A DNA stretch of 64,000 nt from Piper betle (Eukaryota; Streptophyta; Magnoliopsida; Piperales; Piperaceae): assembly GCA_033002965.1 (NCBI GenBank), contig JAURVB010013957.1:62001-126000 (forward strand), in the 5' to 3' direction. The notes beneath the pieces were generated by a model, which worked only from the letters and a program-made list of their open reading frames with translations, was not told the DNA's origin and did not search any database. A program made the position numbers and the translations under genes. Below are positions 52,236 through 64,000 of the stretch, piece after piece (positions within the stretch are counted from its first letter, which is position 1; every line of letters starts with the position of its first letter).

Positions 52236-53572
52236 CACTAGTTGAAAATAAGCCTCGTGTCATCAAAATTTTGAGTGATAAATTTATAATTGAATTGTCA
52301 CCGAATACTGCAATAAAATAATTTATCACCGAAAAGTTATTAAATTAAGGCAACACGAAAATCTTCCCGACTATTTTGTCACAAAAAATTTAATGACTAA
52401 ATATTTGTCACTGTTTTAATATGTATTTCAATGTCAAAAATAAATGTCACTAAAATTTTGTCATTAAAATTTTTATATAATATTTTAAATAATTTGTTAC
52501 TAAACTGTCACAAAAAATTTCGGGGTCAAAAATATTTTACGATAGTTTTTACGCTATTTTTAGGCGTTAAAAATATATATTACTAAAATTTTTCCATTAA
52601 AAGTTTGGTAACATATTTTTAATAATTTATCACTTGACAGTCCTGAAAATTTGTATCAAATTTTAAAATTAAAAAAACCATTTAACGGCCGCAACTGTGC
52701 CATTTATTTGCATCATACACGTTCCCATTAATGGTCATAGACACGTGTTAGAAACACGTGGCCAAGGTCGCGTGTTTCAAATACTCGGTCGTGCCACCGC
52801 CTACCGACATCTGTTGTCGGGCCATTTGTTGCTGTCATGCCCCGTGTCGTCATCTCACCCTTTGCTGCCATTGTGCCCTTTGTTGCCGCACCGCTGACCC
52901 CCGTTGCCCGCTCCTTGCTGCCCTGTACCTTGCCACCGTGCCCTTCACCGCTGTGGACCTTACCTTGCCCCGTCCTCCTAGCCAGTCCCCCGCAGCTGAC
53001 ACGCGATCCTCCTTGGCCACTACAACCGCCGTGACTGCCGCACACGGCCCCGCCCTGCCACCCCGCCACCGCCGTTTGGCATTGCCCCAGCCCCCACGCA
53101 CCGTCGCTGCCAGCATTCTGGGGCCAGGTGCTCTACCAACACTCACCCTTTGTCTCCATCCCACTGCCAGCAACTGCGGCACTGCCCTTCACCACCACGG
53201 CACACCGCTATGACGCTCCAATGGGACGTGCCACTGATGTGCCAACAGGGAACTGACACGTTGTGTCCTCGCGCACCACAAATGAAATTCATTTTTTTAT
53301 TTTATTTTTAAATTTGTTACCTGTTTCTCACCAATCTTCTCGCTATCTTTATGCCATCATGTTTTTTTGTGGTAAAATAATTTCGGTAATAATTTGTTAT
53401 CCAACTACCGCCAAACTTAATTTAATGCTGGACCTTCTGCTATAAAAAATTTTGCTGGACCTTTTGCTATCAAATATTTTAATGATAAATTTGGTGACAA
53501 AATACCCTTTTACCACCTAATTTAAGCACTTTATCACATACAATTTTGGCGAAAAAAGGTTTTCTATTAGTG
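52236..53572. mobile_element. Second non-autonomous CACTA transposon
   Basis: Left end CACTAGTTGAAAATAAGCC; the complement of the right end is CACTAATAGAAAACC. The 3-bp duplication TCT occurs at 52233-52235 and 53573-53575. Length is 1337 bp, nearly that of the element at 35397 once its LTR insertion is removed. Subterminal regions have repeated GTCAC and TATCAC motifs. The core at 52690-53265 is GC-rich and gives Pro/Ala/Thr-rich frames on one strand and Gly/Arg-rich frames on the other, which I do not treat as genes. No transposase. Confidence 0.85.
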
Positions 53573-53575
53573 TCT

Positions 53576-55161
53576 ATACTCTTTTATGCCTAATTCAACG
53601 AGGCTAGCATACCTCCTTGTATTAATTTGAGTAAATTAATGTGTATGCTTATGATTTTTTGAAGTTGTTACGTGTGGTATGGTATGTAAAATTGTGAAAC
53701 CTTGCATATTGATTTTCTTTTTAATATAATTATTACTCATATATAAGCGTTCAAATTGATTTAGATTGATTTAAAAGGACCATTTATTATTTGTAATTGG
53801 TTGACGGTTTTAGTATTCATTATTTTTCCATCAGCCAATTCAGAGGTAGATTCCAATTTTTATAACCCGATGTTATAAAAATTAAAAGATACTATGATGT
53901 TAACTAATATATAATAACACTTTGTCAATTTTGGATCATGAAAGATATTTACAATTAAGCGGACTATGTGAATTACATTTGCAATGAATTTAATTTAAAT
54001 TGTGTTGAATTTTTTAAAATTCACTAGTCTATGCAATTTGAATTTACTTAATGAAAGTATCATTCTTACTATGAATATACTTTAAGAGTGTAATTTTAAA
54101 TTTCAGTTTCATTACACTCCGAAAAGTAATCATGGGCGACTGCCTCCTGCCCTTGACAGCCAAATCCAATCACCCTAGGCTAAATGTGGTATACTGAAAG
54201 CGTCGGCATAAAAAATCTTATTTTTTTATTAGTTTTGAGTTGGGTTATTTTAATATTTAATTTTATTATAAAACAACCCTAATGACAATTTTGTCATTAT
54301 ATTAAAATTTTCCTTTTCTGATAATTAGTTTTCATTCTCCCATAATTTGGAAATATCAAAAAATATTTCTTTTTTGGGGGGGTAAGAAGGCTTAATCAAG
54401 TAAGAAAAAGAATTATTTGGTTTAACATGAAATAAATTTAAATTTTCATACCAACAGCTACACCTACTATGAAAACGCTGCAATTTGATTTCAGGTGATC
54501 ACAACTTAAAAGTATAATAAAATTTCGCATTTTTAAAAATAATGTTTACCTTAAAAATGTAAAAAATTCGATGCTATTTGAGTGGCAATTACGGTTAAAG
54601 TCATGTGCCCTAAGTTTACTCTTTATTTAAATTAATAATCAGATGATGTTTGGAAGTGTGACCATTTTCATTACTTTACGAACAATTATCGATCGCTCAC
54701 AGTATTATATTGGACGAGGTTTCGTCAAAACATTCGGATTGGCCTAAATGGGCCGAATCAAGCCCAAAAAGCCGCAACCTAAATGGGCCCAGATAAGCCC
54801 AGAACAAAATGAAAAAGGACCCATAGAATCTTAGGTCCATTAATGGATTCAAAATGCTTCCTCCCGTGACGCCTTCCCCATTGCTCTCTTTTCCCAACTC
54901 CTTCCTCCTTCCCATGGAGCCTCCATTCCCCTTCTTCCTCCTCGCCCCAAAAGATTCAATCTTTTGAACAGATCGGTCATTGTGAGATCAGGTAGCGGTT
55001 TTGAACACTTTGTTTTCGTTCGTTTTCGTCGGGCCTGCTTTTTGAGGCTTTTTTTTTTGTCTTGGTGATGTATGTTGTGAAATCAGGGGGGTACTTTTTT
55101 ACAGGGTGATCTGCTGTTCGGAGCTGGTGGGGCGGAATGAGGCTGTAGAGGCTAAGAGGAG
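53576..55161. other. Intergenic; upstream region of the DONSON-like copy
   Basis: AT-rich to about 54700, then more GC-rich with GGGCC motifs (TGGGCCGAATC, TGGGCCCAGATAAG) at 54745-54800. The likely promoter and 5' UTR of the DONSON-like gene lie between about 54750 and 55161. Confidence 0.45.
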
Positions 55162-55477
55162 ATGGCTCAAGTTGCTGTTGCGGATCCAACACCATCCAAC
55201 TCGTTTGCATTTCCTCTTGGTGGAGGGACTTCGATGGTGCGTGGAAATGCGGCAAATAAACGGAAGACACCCTCTGAGTTGAGGGTATACCCTTTGTTTT
55301 TTTGGTTTTCTGGGTTTCGATAGATAATGTTTGTTGTTCGCAGCATGGTTTACAATCTCGCCTGATCTCGGCGAAACTCCCGGGGGCGGCGAAGTAGAGA
55401 GGGGAAGGGCGGGGGCCAAGGGTGCGTCAGAGACAGGGGGGTCGTGGGATGGATCCGGGGCGGAGGGAGGGGATTTA

Positions 55478-55531
<54 letters not shown>

Positions 55532-58500
55532 CATCATTAAATATCCTTAATTTATTGAATTAAGTTTTAAATATATTTTTTTATTGTTTTTATTCGATTC
55601 ATTTAATTTATTATGTTCTTGATGTATCTCAATTATGTTAATTAAATAATAGTATCTTTCATTTAGATTTGTTTAGTATTTTTAAATTTAATTATTCTGC
55701 CTATTCTAATTTATTATTAAATAATATTAATCTATGTAAATATGGAGGGTAGTTTATTTATTTTCTAATATGTTTTTTAAATTGTTCTTATGTAGTTAGT
55801 TTTACTTGTGTTCATTTATCAATAAAAATCATTTGTTGATATTTGTTAATCATCTGTTATGTAAAGTTATATTGTATTGTATGATTATTAATTTATATGT
55901 TTTCGAATATGCTTATATTGCATGCTGTCATTAGTTTTATATGTTAATTAAAATAGAATGTGATTGGGGACTTTTAGTTACATAATACTTTAAGCATCCA
56001 GTGTCTCTGATAATTCTTCCGAATCCCTTTGAGATCTCTAATTTTTGACCTTCCGAGACAAAATCGAGATACAATAATACGAACCTTGGTTTGCAGACTT
56101 ATTTTGCTTGCAAAGGCTGTACTCACGTAGATTATTTCTGAGAGCGAAAATATATATTGTGCATATTTTTTTGCTATGATAATTCACGTTTAAAAATAAT
56201 TATGTTTCTAGATTAACTTTTCTAAAGATTAAGTGGATTTGGCATCATCAGTTTAAGTCTTCTTAGTAAATATTTTTGGTATCATCATATCAAGAAAGGT
56301 CTTGTCATACAATGCAGGAGAGCTGATGAAGCAAAAAAAACTGCAAAAAAAATGCCACCACTACATTCTTTACCGGAGAATGACAGGTAACACAACCACC
56401 TGTCACTTTTATTTTTGATAAGTTGTGTTTTGTGTTTTGTCACACTTTTTTGTGTTTATAACGCTATTGAATTTTACTTCTAGATATGGAGTAACAACGC
56501 TTGGGACAAAGAAATCTGAGCAATGTAAACCCCCAAAGTATATAAATACCCGTGTTGATGATGTTTTTCCTGTCCGCAAATCCAGTGACATGTTTAAAAG
56601 TCTTTATGGAAAAGAAAAGCCCAAAGTGAGATTTTTATAATGTAACAGAGATGTTTCTCCACCTACTTTTGGGGCATATCCTAATGCACGTTTACCACAA
56701 AATTGTTTTTCCTTACTATGTTTGGATTGTTCATGTCAGATTGCAACCAACCTTTTTGCAGACTCAAGCCTAGAAAATGGAAATGACTCTCTAGCATCTT
56801 TGGTATTTGATTTTCTTTTGTTTCATATATTAAAAATGAGTTCCTAATTTTTAGAAGGCTTTGATCTACTGGGCAAATTTCACGAATTTTTACCTGTATA
56901 CGGTTGACTAAGAAATCAAAAGAGCTGTAATTATCTGATGATTTGGGAACATCTACTATTAATAAGCCCGAAGAATGTTCTAATAGGTTTGAGAAGGGGA
57001 ACCAAACCACATTTAGAACTGTAGTTGAACTTTCTCTTGATAAGGAGAGGTCACCTGGTGACTCCATGGTCGATATGGTAATATTTGTTGTATCAATTGA
57101 TATTTTGCTCCATAATGTGTTTCATAACATTATCTTCTCTATTGCTGGTGCAGGACAAAGCTTTAAAAGGATTGGTTGTTCTTGAATGTCCAAGCACCCC
57201 ATATTTGAATGACAATATGCCACAAATATCTGGTGGTGTTTCGTTTGTCAGTTCGGCTCAGGAGTTATCTGAAATCCACATTGCTGAGAAAAAGTCACCT
57301 TTGGATCTCACACTGAAATCAGAAGTCCGGTTTATTACTTCATCTTCAGTGAGCTGGTAAGTTTAAAGGTTGCTTTTCTCAATTGTGTTTGCATCTTCTT
57401 TATTGTTGCTTCAGGGAACCGAAATATCACTTTTTTTGTTTATATGAATGGTTAACTCATTGTTGATGATTTTTACATAATATTCTTGAGTGATGAGAAA
57501 TTTTTTGTTTCAGTTTTTCCTGTTTCACATGGGTGGTTTTTTTAAACTTTTTTATTGACAGGACTTATTCAGCTTTTCTTAGCATTTTTTTTGCTTGTTG
57601 TCTAGGTGCCATAGAGTGAGTGCATGTAGTGCTTCCACTATGATTCCACAGTTCACATCCCAATTTTGTTCATTACAAAATCAACGTGGTGATGATCCAT
57701 TATGTGTCAATTCTACTGTTGACATGTTGTGTGCTCGAGCCCTAGTGTCATGGGTGTATCCAGAATCATTTCTGCCAGCTTCTGTCCTATCTGCTTTCAA
57801 TTTGTGTGTAGCACGTAGAGGTTTGTTAGATGGAATATCAAACAAGTTGAAGACTTATACATTGTCCCATCTGCTTTCAGTATACTAATTTTAGATTTTC
57901 TTCATTTAGCTGCCTACTTATTTGGTTCTTTGCTTGTAAACAGAAACTGACTTTATGCTGAGGAGACAACTTGCTTGGGAGGATTCATTTCGGAGCCTAT
58001 ATTATATGCTGAGGAAAAAATAAGCGACATATTTTACTGTAAGAAACCATCTATGATTCGTGCAATGATTAGTCAACAAATAATATGAAAATATGGATCT
58101 ATTGATTTGTTAGACCAGTATGTTTTGTGGTTGCCATGATTATAAACTCTATAAGGAGCTGTGACGGTAGCAATATGGAAGCGTTTGGCTAAATATATAT
58201 ATCATCTTTTAAGTAAACTGTGTATTTGTATATTTATTAAGACAAAAAAATCAGTCTTTTTAATGTCAATTTGTTAATGAACTGCTTTGTGCTTAGCCTG
58301 TTGGCTTGTGTTATGTGTGGGACGTTTATGTGACTGGATTGTTCACATTTCAGTTAAAAATGTAATAAAAGAGTGTGCTTATGTATGATGATTACCCAAA
58401 TGGTCTTTTTGTGATTGTGTAGATTGTGCCTCATTGTACATCTCTTCCCTGTATATATGTACTTTTTGTTATTTATCTAATCACAACTGTGTTAGTGTAG

Positions 58501-60107
58501 TAATCACATAATTGGCTTCTAGGTGTTTGTGGTCACTGTTTTTTGTTTATATTAAAATTTTTCTTTTTCTGTGAGTTGATGATGCTACTGTCATTTTGAA
58601 TTTACAGTATGCACTGCCCAATTTGTGGTCATGTTTATTGGAGTTAACTTGGACAACAATAAGCGATCTTGCAATGCATATCTATCAAGATCAACTCGAG
58701 GTCTACTGATCACTGCTAAGGGAACATGTATGCCTGTTCCTATTTTGCTATCTCTTGAAACTTTTAGGAAGGACCTTTTGTTATTCCCAGCACTATAATT
58801 CTTTCTTTGTAGGATATTGGTTTTTCCATGCCTTTGTGCCACCAGAAAATTGAAGAAGCTGCCGCAGAGGATCTGGCAGAGCTGTCAGAGTTAGAGAAGC
58901 AAAACCTGGGACAGGTGGTTTGATTAAGCTTCTATAATTATATTATCATTATATGGTTATATTTTTTTTAAAGTATATTTTGCAGACCCGCCGTCAAGAT
59001 TCTGTATCTGGTATCGATAACAGCGCCCAGTCTCTGTTGGCCTTTGTTGGAAATGATAATGTGCATGCATTATATGATTTTTTAATCAATTATAGGTAAA
59101 ATATTCAGTCTACTTACTAAGATGTTACTTGACCTTTATGTTAGTCTGGGATTTAATATGATGATACTGTTGTATTCTGTTAGGTAATTTTTGAGTTTCT
59201 TGACAAACTCTGATGTTCCACTTCTCTATTCTCCTGTCCCCTTCCAGAATTCTTCTCTTCATACTGCTGAGCTCAGTTGTTTTTTGATTGATTTTGAAAT
59301 GCTCGATTTCTTCATGTCTGCATTTCTCTACTTATTTCTTTTGTAAAAAGGAGTCTTGGAAATGCGATTTTATTACAATGAGCTTATTTAGTGGCAAAGT
59401 TGGAGGCTGTTGATTTATTTTGAGCAGTTCTTTCTCTTGCTACAGTTTAATTTCCTTGCAAGTCTTAACATTGTGAGCCATTGTAGGTCAAATGCAAGGA
59501 GATGAGAAAGGCTGAAGCAGTTTTCTCCTCTTTTGACTGTATCCACGCAGAAAACGGAGGCCAGGACGTTCCATGTATTCCTTGTATCTGTTACAGCATT
59601 GAAGTTAAGGACACAGTGCTTCCTCCTTGGACCATTTCAGGACTTTGTGCGGCCATGGCATCTCAAAATTTGAGCTTTGAGACAAGGTAAACTTCTGTTT
59701 GGTACAATTTGCATTTATTTAATTTTTTTTTCAAGTTTCAATTTTGAGCTTTTAATCTTGATGTCTCTTGAGCAATGCCATACATTTTGGTAAGGTAATA
59801 GCAGCACTTTGCCGAACCATTATGTATTTTTAGATATAATGCTTCTTTTGACAATAGTTTGCTTCTTGGTGTAAAATGATTTCAAAATCATATTTTTGCA
59901 GTTTTGTGATGGAACCTACATCTGAGGGCCTAATGCTGGCCTGGATGCTATTCCACAGAAAGCCTGCAGTGAGACTGGTGATAGTTTGACTGAGTGCAAA
60001 GCTAACTTAAGCATCTCAGAAGCCGTGCTGATTCTTCTGAAGACGGCGTCTTTGAGAAGCTGAAATACAGTTACGGATCTTGCAAAGCTTCTCTTCTATC
60101 TTTGTGA
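55162..60107 (+). pseudogene. DONSON: DONSON-like (downstream neighbor of Son) gene copy, decayed
   Basis: Homologues protect replication forks. Recognisable exons: 55162-55284, 56318-56386, 56484-56625, 56740-56802, about 56855-57077, 57154-57356, 57606-57820, 57944-58038, 58608-58727, 58813-58914, 58986-59095, 59184-59271, 59487-59686, 59902-60107. Matching segments include ELRG-type exon 1 end, INTRVDDVFPVRK, ARALVSWVYPESFLPASV, RRQLAWEDSFRSLYYMLRK, CTAQFVVMFIGV, EDLAELSELEKQNLGQTRR, HALYDFLINYR, CYSIEVKDTVLPPW. Damage: exon 2 is out of frame in A-runs; exon 5 has a frameshift and TAA after KKSKEL; exon 8 lacks one A in a run after MLRKK; exon 9 has an extra T near 58705; exon 12 opens on TAA; its donor at 59271 is not GT; exon 14 lost one A after EGL (about 59934). 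Introns are kept. Some homopolymer breaks could be sequencing error, but the stop codons and lost donor argue for a real pseudogene. Confidence 0.85.
55478..55538. repeat. (ATT)n microsatellite in DONSON-like intron 1
   Basis: Nearly twenty TAT/ATT units ending in ATCATCATT. Lies about 190 bases after the first donor. Confidence 0.92.
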
Positions 60108-62500
60108 CTAGCATCATGTTCCTTCCGAAAATGGGTGGTTTGCTGCAAGATATACGGTGTCAAAAGCCTACCTGTATCAAAGGGTCAAGATCACTTACCT
60201 GTAAACTTCAAGATATAATAGTAGGAATATCGAAGTTTTGAAGGCATGATGGTTTTTTATGTCAAATGGGGTACACTTTTTTGACAGGGGTGGATACTTA
60301 CCGGGTATCATAGAGGGTTCTCTATTATGTGTTTTCAGTTAGCTTGTGTGGGATTTTTGAGCCTGTTCCTGCTAATGCTGCAAGTGAAATATAATTTAGC
60401 ATGGAATAGTAGCTCTTTACCTGTGTCAGTAATGGCCTGTTATGTGTGGTGCAGTGTGATTTTCGCCATGAGATTGCAATTCAAGCATAGAGGTGTTTCT
60501 GTAACTGTTTGTCAATCTGTTCTTCTCCTGCTTAGTTGGGATTGTACTTTTGGGTAATCTTTTTATGATAAATAAATTGTTAGCTACTTGATTTCTTTCA
60601 GAAGTTACAGTTTGCCAATTATTAAACATGTTTTTTCGAACCAATAAATATGATACGTTGTTCTGAAATGTAGTCATCCTCAACCTACCCTTCTAATGAA
60701 AGGAACCATTTTTTGTTGTCCTGCACTAAAATCTCTAAAAGTTCGTACCATGTAACCATGATAATTTCTCAATGAAATTATTAGGAGATTAATTTTATGT
60801 GTAGTTGGGGCTATTATGTTAAATCGGGTCTAGTTGAATTAGTTTTTTTTTTGTTAGGCAGTCACTGTAACTCACAAGCAGTTATTTATATATAGTCAAT
60901 GTAACCTCCTAATGCGTTCATGTGCAGACTAAAAAAACTAAAAATACAAGCAGACTAAGCCTCCCGAAACTAAATTAAAAAGAAAAAATCTACACAAAAA
61001 ATTGTGTTGGAAAATTATTATAATCTAAAATTTTCTGCTTGTGGCTTACAATTAATTACATACAACTATACTTGTATACGTGTTTTTCGTGAAATCATGT
61101 GTAAGCTTTTGTCTTGAAATTTACTCAAAGACGAGGCTCATTTTGTTATAGCAGACAACATAATGAAAACTTGTTTGTTTTATTGATTTACATTTGAACC
61201 ACAAGAGAAAATGCTAGAGAACAGATCACTATTAATGTGTAACGACGACTTTACGAAGAGTAGCAACTAGACAAGGAAAGCCAACTAATGTCATCGAAGA
61301 ATTGTTAAAGATTGAAATGCGATAGTTTAGAAAAAAGAAAAAACAATTTTCTCCTTAATAAGGTACTTGTAACTCAATTGAACGTCATATGATATCATTG
61401 AAAATACCACGAACGTTTGTGATTGTTCCTAATATCAAATTTGGAGGAGGGAGATATATCAAGTCAAGCATCTATATTATTAACAATAGTGATTTCAAAT
61501 GAAGTTTACCCATCACAATTATAATTATAACTATTACTTGCAAAGATCTTAACCAAGGGTAGATGGCCATCACAGTTTAGAGAACTGGGATTTTTCAAGG
61601 AAACGTGGTTGGAAAGGTAAGCTCACTGAAAACATTCCTTCCATGCTTCTTAATTCTTATACATGTCCCAATCCCAGGCAACTCAACTTGGAAAAATAAA
61701 AATCTCAGGCAACTGACCAATGATTTTGTAATGCCAATTTCCTCCTTCACCTTGCTGAATGTAAACTTTCATTGATAAAATTCAAAGAGCCATTTTTTCA
61801 TTTCTATATATTATATTCATTCAATATACTATCCAACCACATTAATCTACTATTTGTATACAAATCAATTAGAAAGTTGGAGAAAGAAAACACAATACTA
61901 AAGTGAACAAAACATCATCCTCTCCAAGCTGTAGCAAATAAATAGTTGAATACTGTAACTGTAACCTTTGATCTAGAACCGAGCAAAGCTCTTTATGTTG
62001 GTCCCTTTTTAATTTGCTCTCCAAGCTGTTTTGTCTTATAAAACAAGGCAGGCGATCGTTATTAGACGAGTTTATTTATTTGAGTAACTTACATCGTCCT
62101 CCAGCACAAGGACCCAATATTCATTCTATACAACTAGATGAACATAACACTTATTTTGCTCTGAATCGTATTGTTCTACCATCTATAAGCGACAAACTCC
62201 ATCAAACCTTGTCAAGGAGATTAGTTGAGGTTCTTAATCCTTATGTCCCATCTCAAACTTTGTCCATGGGTCCAAGACTTTGAAATGCTAATCTTCTTCG
62301 ACACCTTGCTGGACACTTTAGCAGCCATTCATTGGTCAAGATAGAAACCCATTTTTACATTTCTGTGTTATTTGTTATCCATACAGTAGCCAAGAATATT
62401 ATTAATCCATTGGCATACACATCAATAATACAGTTGGTGAAGACACATCCCCTTCAAGCCCTAGCAATTGCATACTGTAACTGTACTTTATGATCTAGAA
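60108..62500. other. Intergenic with a partial tandem duplicate of the reductase 3' end
   Basis: The first few hundred bases are the probable 3' UTR of the DONSON-like copy. 60850-61740 is AT-rich with no gene. 61740-62055 resembles 62290-62545: both hold CACCTTGCTG, a TTTCTATATAT/TTTCTGTGTTA stretch, TACTGTAACTGTA, GATCTAGAA(C/T)C and GTTTTGTC. The plus-strand frame 62014-62283 (89 codons) is not recognised. Confidence 0.5.
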
Positions 62501-63003
62501 TCAAGCAGCCACTTTGGGACTCCTTGTTGTTTTGTCGTAAAGAACGAAAGGAATCATTGACTTCACTTCTTTAGGGAAATTTGGGAACTTGGTTAAGTAC
62601 CACTTCCTTGTGGCATAGCCCTTCCCCATCAAGTACAGCGTAGTGCCCAAAGTAAAGGAGATAGTGTAGACTGTAGGAGAGATCAAAGATGATCCAATGA
62701 AGTCTATAATCTCAAGCAAATAGTGTGGGCATATAACCAAGCCAAACAAACCGCCTTTGGGAATTTTGTAACCTTCACCATCCTTGCTTCTCAGTTTTGA
62801 GAGAAGGTAATGGTGATAGAAGTTGCCCAGTATGCCTACAAAGAATAGAACAACACCTGCATATTTTAGGTCCATGGGTGGTTCTGGAACTCCTTCTGCA
62901 AGAAATTGACTGTAAACTGAAGTCACAGAGAAGAGGAAGTAACCAGTGAAATTTTCACTAGACTCAAGGAGCATGGCTCCACCGAACTTGTGAACAAATA
63001 GGA
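62501..63003 (-). CDS. Steroid 5-alpha-reductase family protein, last exon only
   Basis: C-terminal 166 residues of a membrane reductase of the 3-oxo-5-alpha-steroid 4-dehydrogenase family (plant homologues of At5g16010/At1g72590 type). An acceptor TTGCAG|TCC at 63004 fixes the exon start; an open frame continues upstream into the intron to 63058 but is not coding. The exon reads VLFVHKFGGAMLLESSENFT, then GILGNFYHHYLLSKLR, YKIPKGGLFGLVICPHYLLE, then GYATRKWYLTKFPNFPKEVK, SMIPFVLYDK and a short tail. GNFYHH and the CPHY...E pattern are conserved NADPH/substrate-side residues of the family; several membrane helices are evident. Members act on steroid, enoyl-CoA or polyprenol double bonds in the ER; which one here is unknown. 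The expected GC-rich first exon is not between 63004 and 64000. Confidence 0.85.
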
Positions 63004-64000
63004 CTGCAACAGAACATCCACAGTTATTAGCAAAGTATGTTAGGATTAATTGTTTCACATGATAAATGCATGAGAGTGGATGAAGTAATGTTTGTATAAT
63101 TTGAGTTATGCTGAATGAATATTAATTATCTAATTAAGTAAATTAAATCTTAGCATACTGGTTGACTGCAATGTAATTTAAAAATATATAATAAAATTGA
63201 TATGAATAAGATGAGCCAGGGGCATTTTTATTGTGATGAGTATTGTTGATTGTTTGATGGGTGATGAATGTATTATGAGTATGATAGACTGTTTTATTAA
63301 TTTTTAATCTCTATAAATGTATATTTTTCTCCAAAACGATCTATTTGCGAGCTTATGAACAAGTTGGTTTCGAGCTCATAAACAAATTGATTTCATGCTC
63401 CTAAATAAGTTGGTTTTGAGCTCTCAAATGAGCTGGTTTTGAGTTACTTAAAAGTTAACAGTTTAAGTGTATTCGAGTTCGAGTCGAACTCGAATAGTAT
63501 CTGAAATATTCGAATCGATTTCGAGCATATATGCTCAAAACTCGTTCAATCTCAAGTCGAGCTCAAACGAACTTCGATATATTCGAGTCGAGTTTAAGCA
63601 CAATATGAACTCGGTTCGTTCGCTCGTTTAGCAACCCTATGTATCATGATATATGTTTGAAATAATTTTTATAGCAGAAGATCAAACATGATATCAGGTC
63701 TCTTAATGAGATATTAAGATTTTAGCTTCAGTAGTTATTTGATATACTTACCCCTTTATTTTATTTATCTATATTTTTGTCTTTGTTGTGTGTTGAGTAA
63801 TTTTATGTCATATCATTGCACTTAACTCCTTATTAAATTGTTGTACGCATCTATTCATTTTTTCTTGTTGAGTGTTGATTACGTATTTATTGATGTCTTA
63901 CTTTCTTGAGACCCTAAGAAGGTTATTTCAGTATATTTCTCATTTGAGTATTACGAATTAATTGATTTAGATGTGACTAAACTTGATCATAATTATTATG
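63004..64000. other. Probable intron of the reductase gene, to the window edge
   Basis: AT-rich, no exon recognised. Contains a reversed TAGGGTTGC repeat at 63340-63639. Whether the first exon lies further right or has been lost cannot be seen. Confidence 0.5.
63340..63639 (-). repeat. TAGGGTTG repeat family, member 3
   Basis: The right end is the complement of TAGGGTTGCTAAACGAGCGA, matching the starts of 22672 and 46145. The body holds GAGTTCGAGTCGAACTCGAA and a run of imperfect direct repeats of a TGAGCT..AAATGAGTTGGTTT type at 63350-63440. Confidence 0.65.

Noticed and set aside
52728..53213. 110-151 codon frames on both strands
   Set aside because: Same situation in the second CACTA element; no recognisable transposase or captured domain.
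56681..57067. 128-codon minus-strand frame
   Set aside because: Antisense to DONSON-like exons 4 and 5, whose plus-strand match is clear.

Overview
The window is nuclear DNA from a flowering plant. Evidence: spliced genes with GT-AG introns, plant-specific gene families, AT-rich intergenic DNA and many plant-type transposons. First exons that are strikingly GC-rich (OEP61, ADSL, DOHH, the CRTISO copy) against AT-rich later exons and intergenic DNA suggest a monocot outside the grasses; this is inference, about 0.6.

Layout. 1-3043 (-): 5' part of an OEP61/TPR7-type TPR protein, running off the left edge. 3044-6848: AT-rich intergenic DNA with a diverged repeat pair. 6849-10645 (+): adenylosuccinate lyase, ten exons. 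12601-21496 (+): deoxyhypusine hydroxylase, seven exons, with a 7.15 kb first intron holding a dead Copia gag and a 2.7 kb dispersed repeat. 23237-24544: hAT-like element with a GC-rich core, ending 68 bp before the start codon of a carotenoid isomerase (CRTISO) copy at 24613-28786 (+), which is clearly a pseudogene. 29563-34313 (-): intact ten-exon ABCG22-like half-size ABC transporter, tail-to-tail with that pseudogene. 35397-41819: three-level transposon nest (CACTA, then a Copia-type LTR element, then a tandem TRIM); the LTR element carries fragments of three host genes. 41820-55161: gene-poor, with a second copy of the large repeat, a second CACTA element and microsatellites. 55162-60107 (+): decayed intron-containing copy of a DONSON-like replication gene. 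62501-63003 (-): last exon of a steroid 5-alpha-reductase family gene whose first exon is off-window or lost, with a partial tandem duplicate of its 3' end beside it.

The genes do not form a pathway. Intact ones are housekeeping (purine synthesis, eIF5A hypusination, protein targeting) or transport. Two neighbouring unprocessed pseudogenes among intact genes look like loss of redundant copies after duplication, though this cannot be shown without the rest of the genome. I found no novel enzymatic system. The most unusual structure is the nested transposon complex with captured gene fragments.
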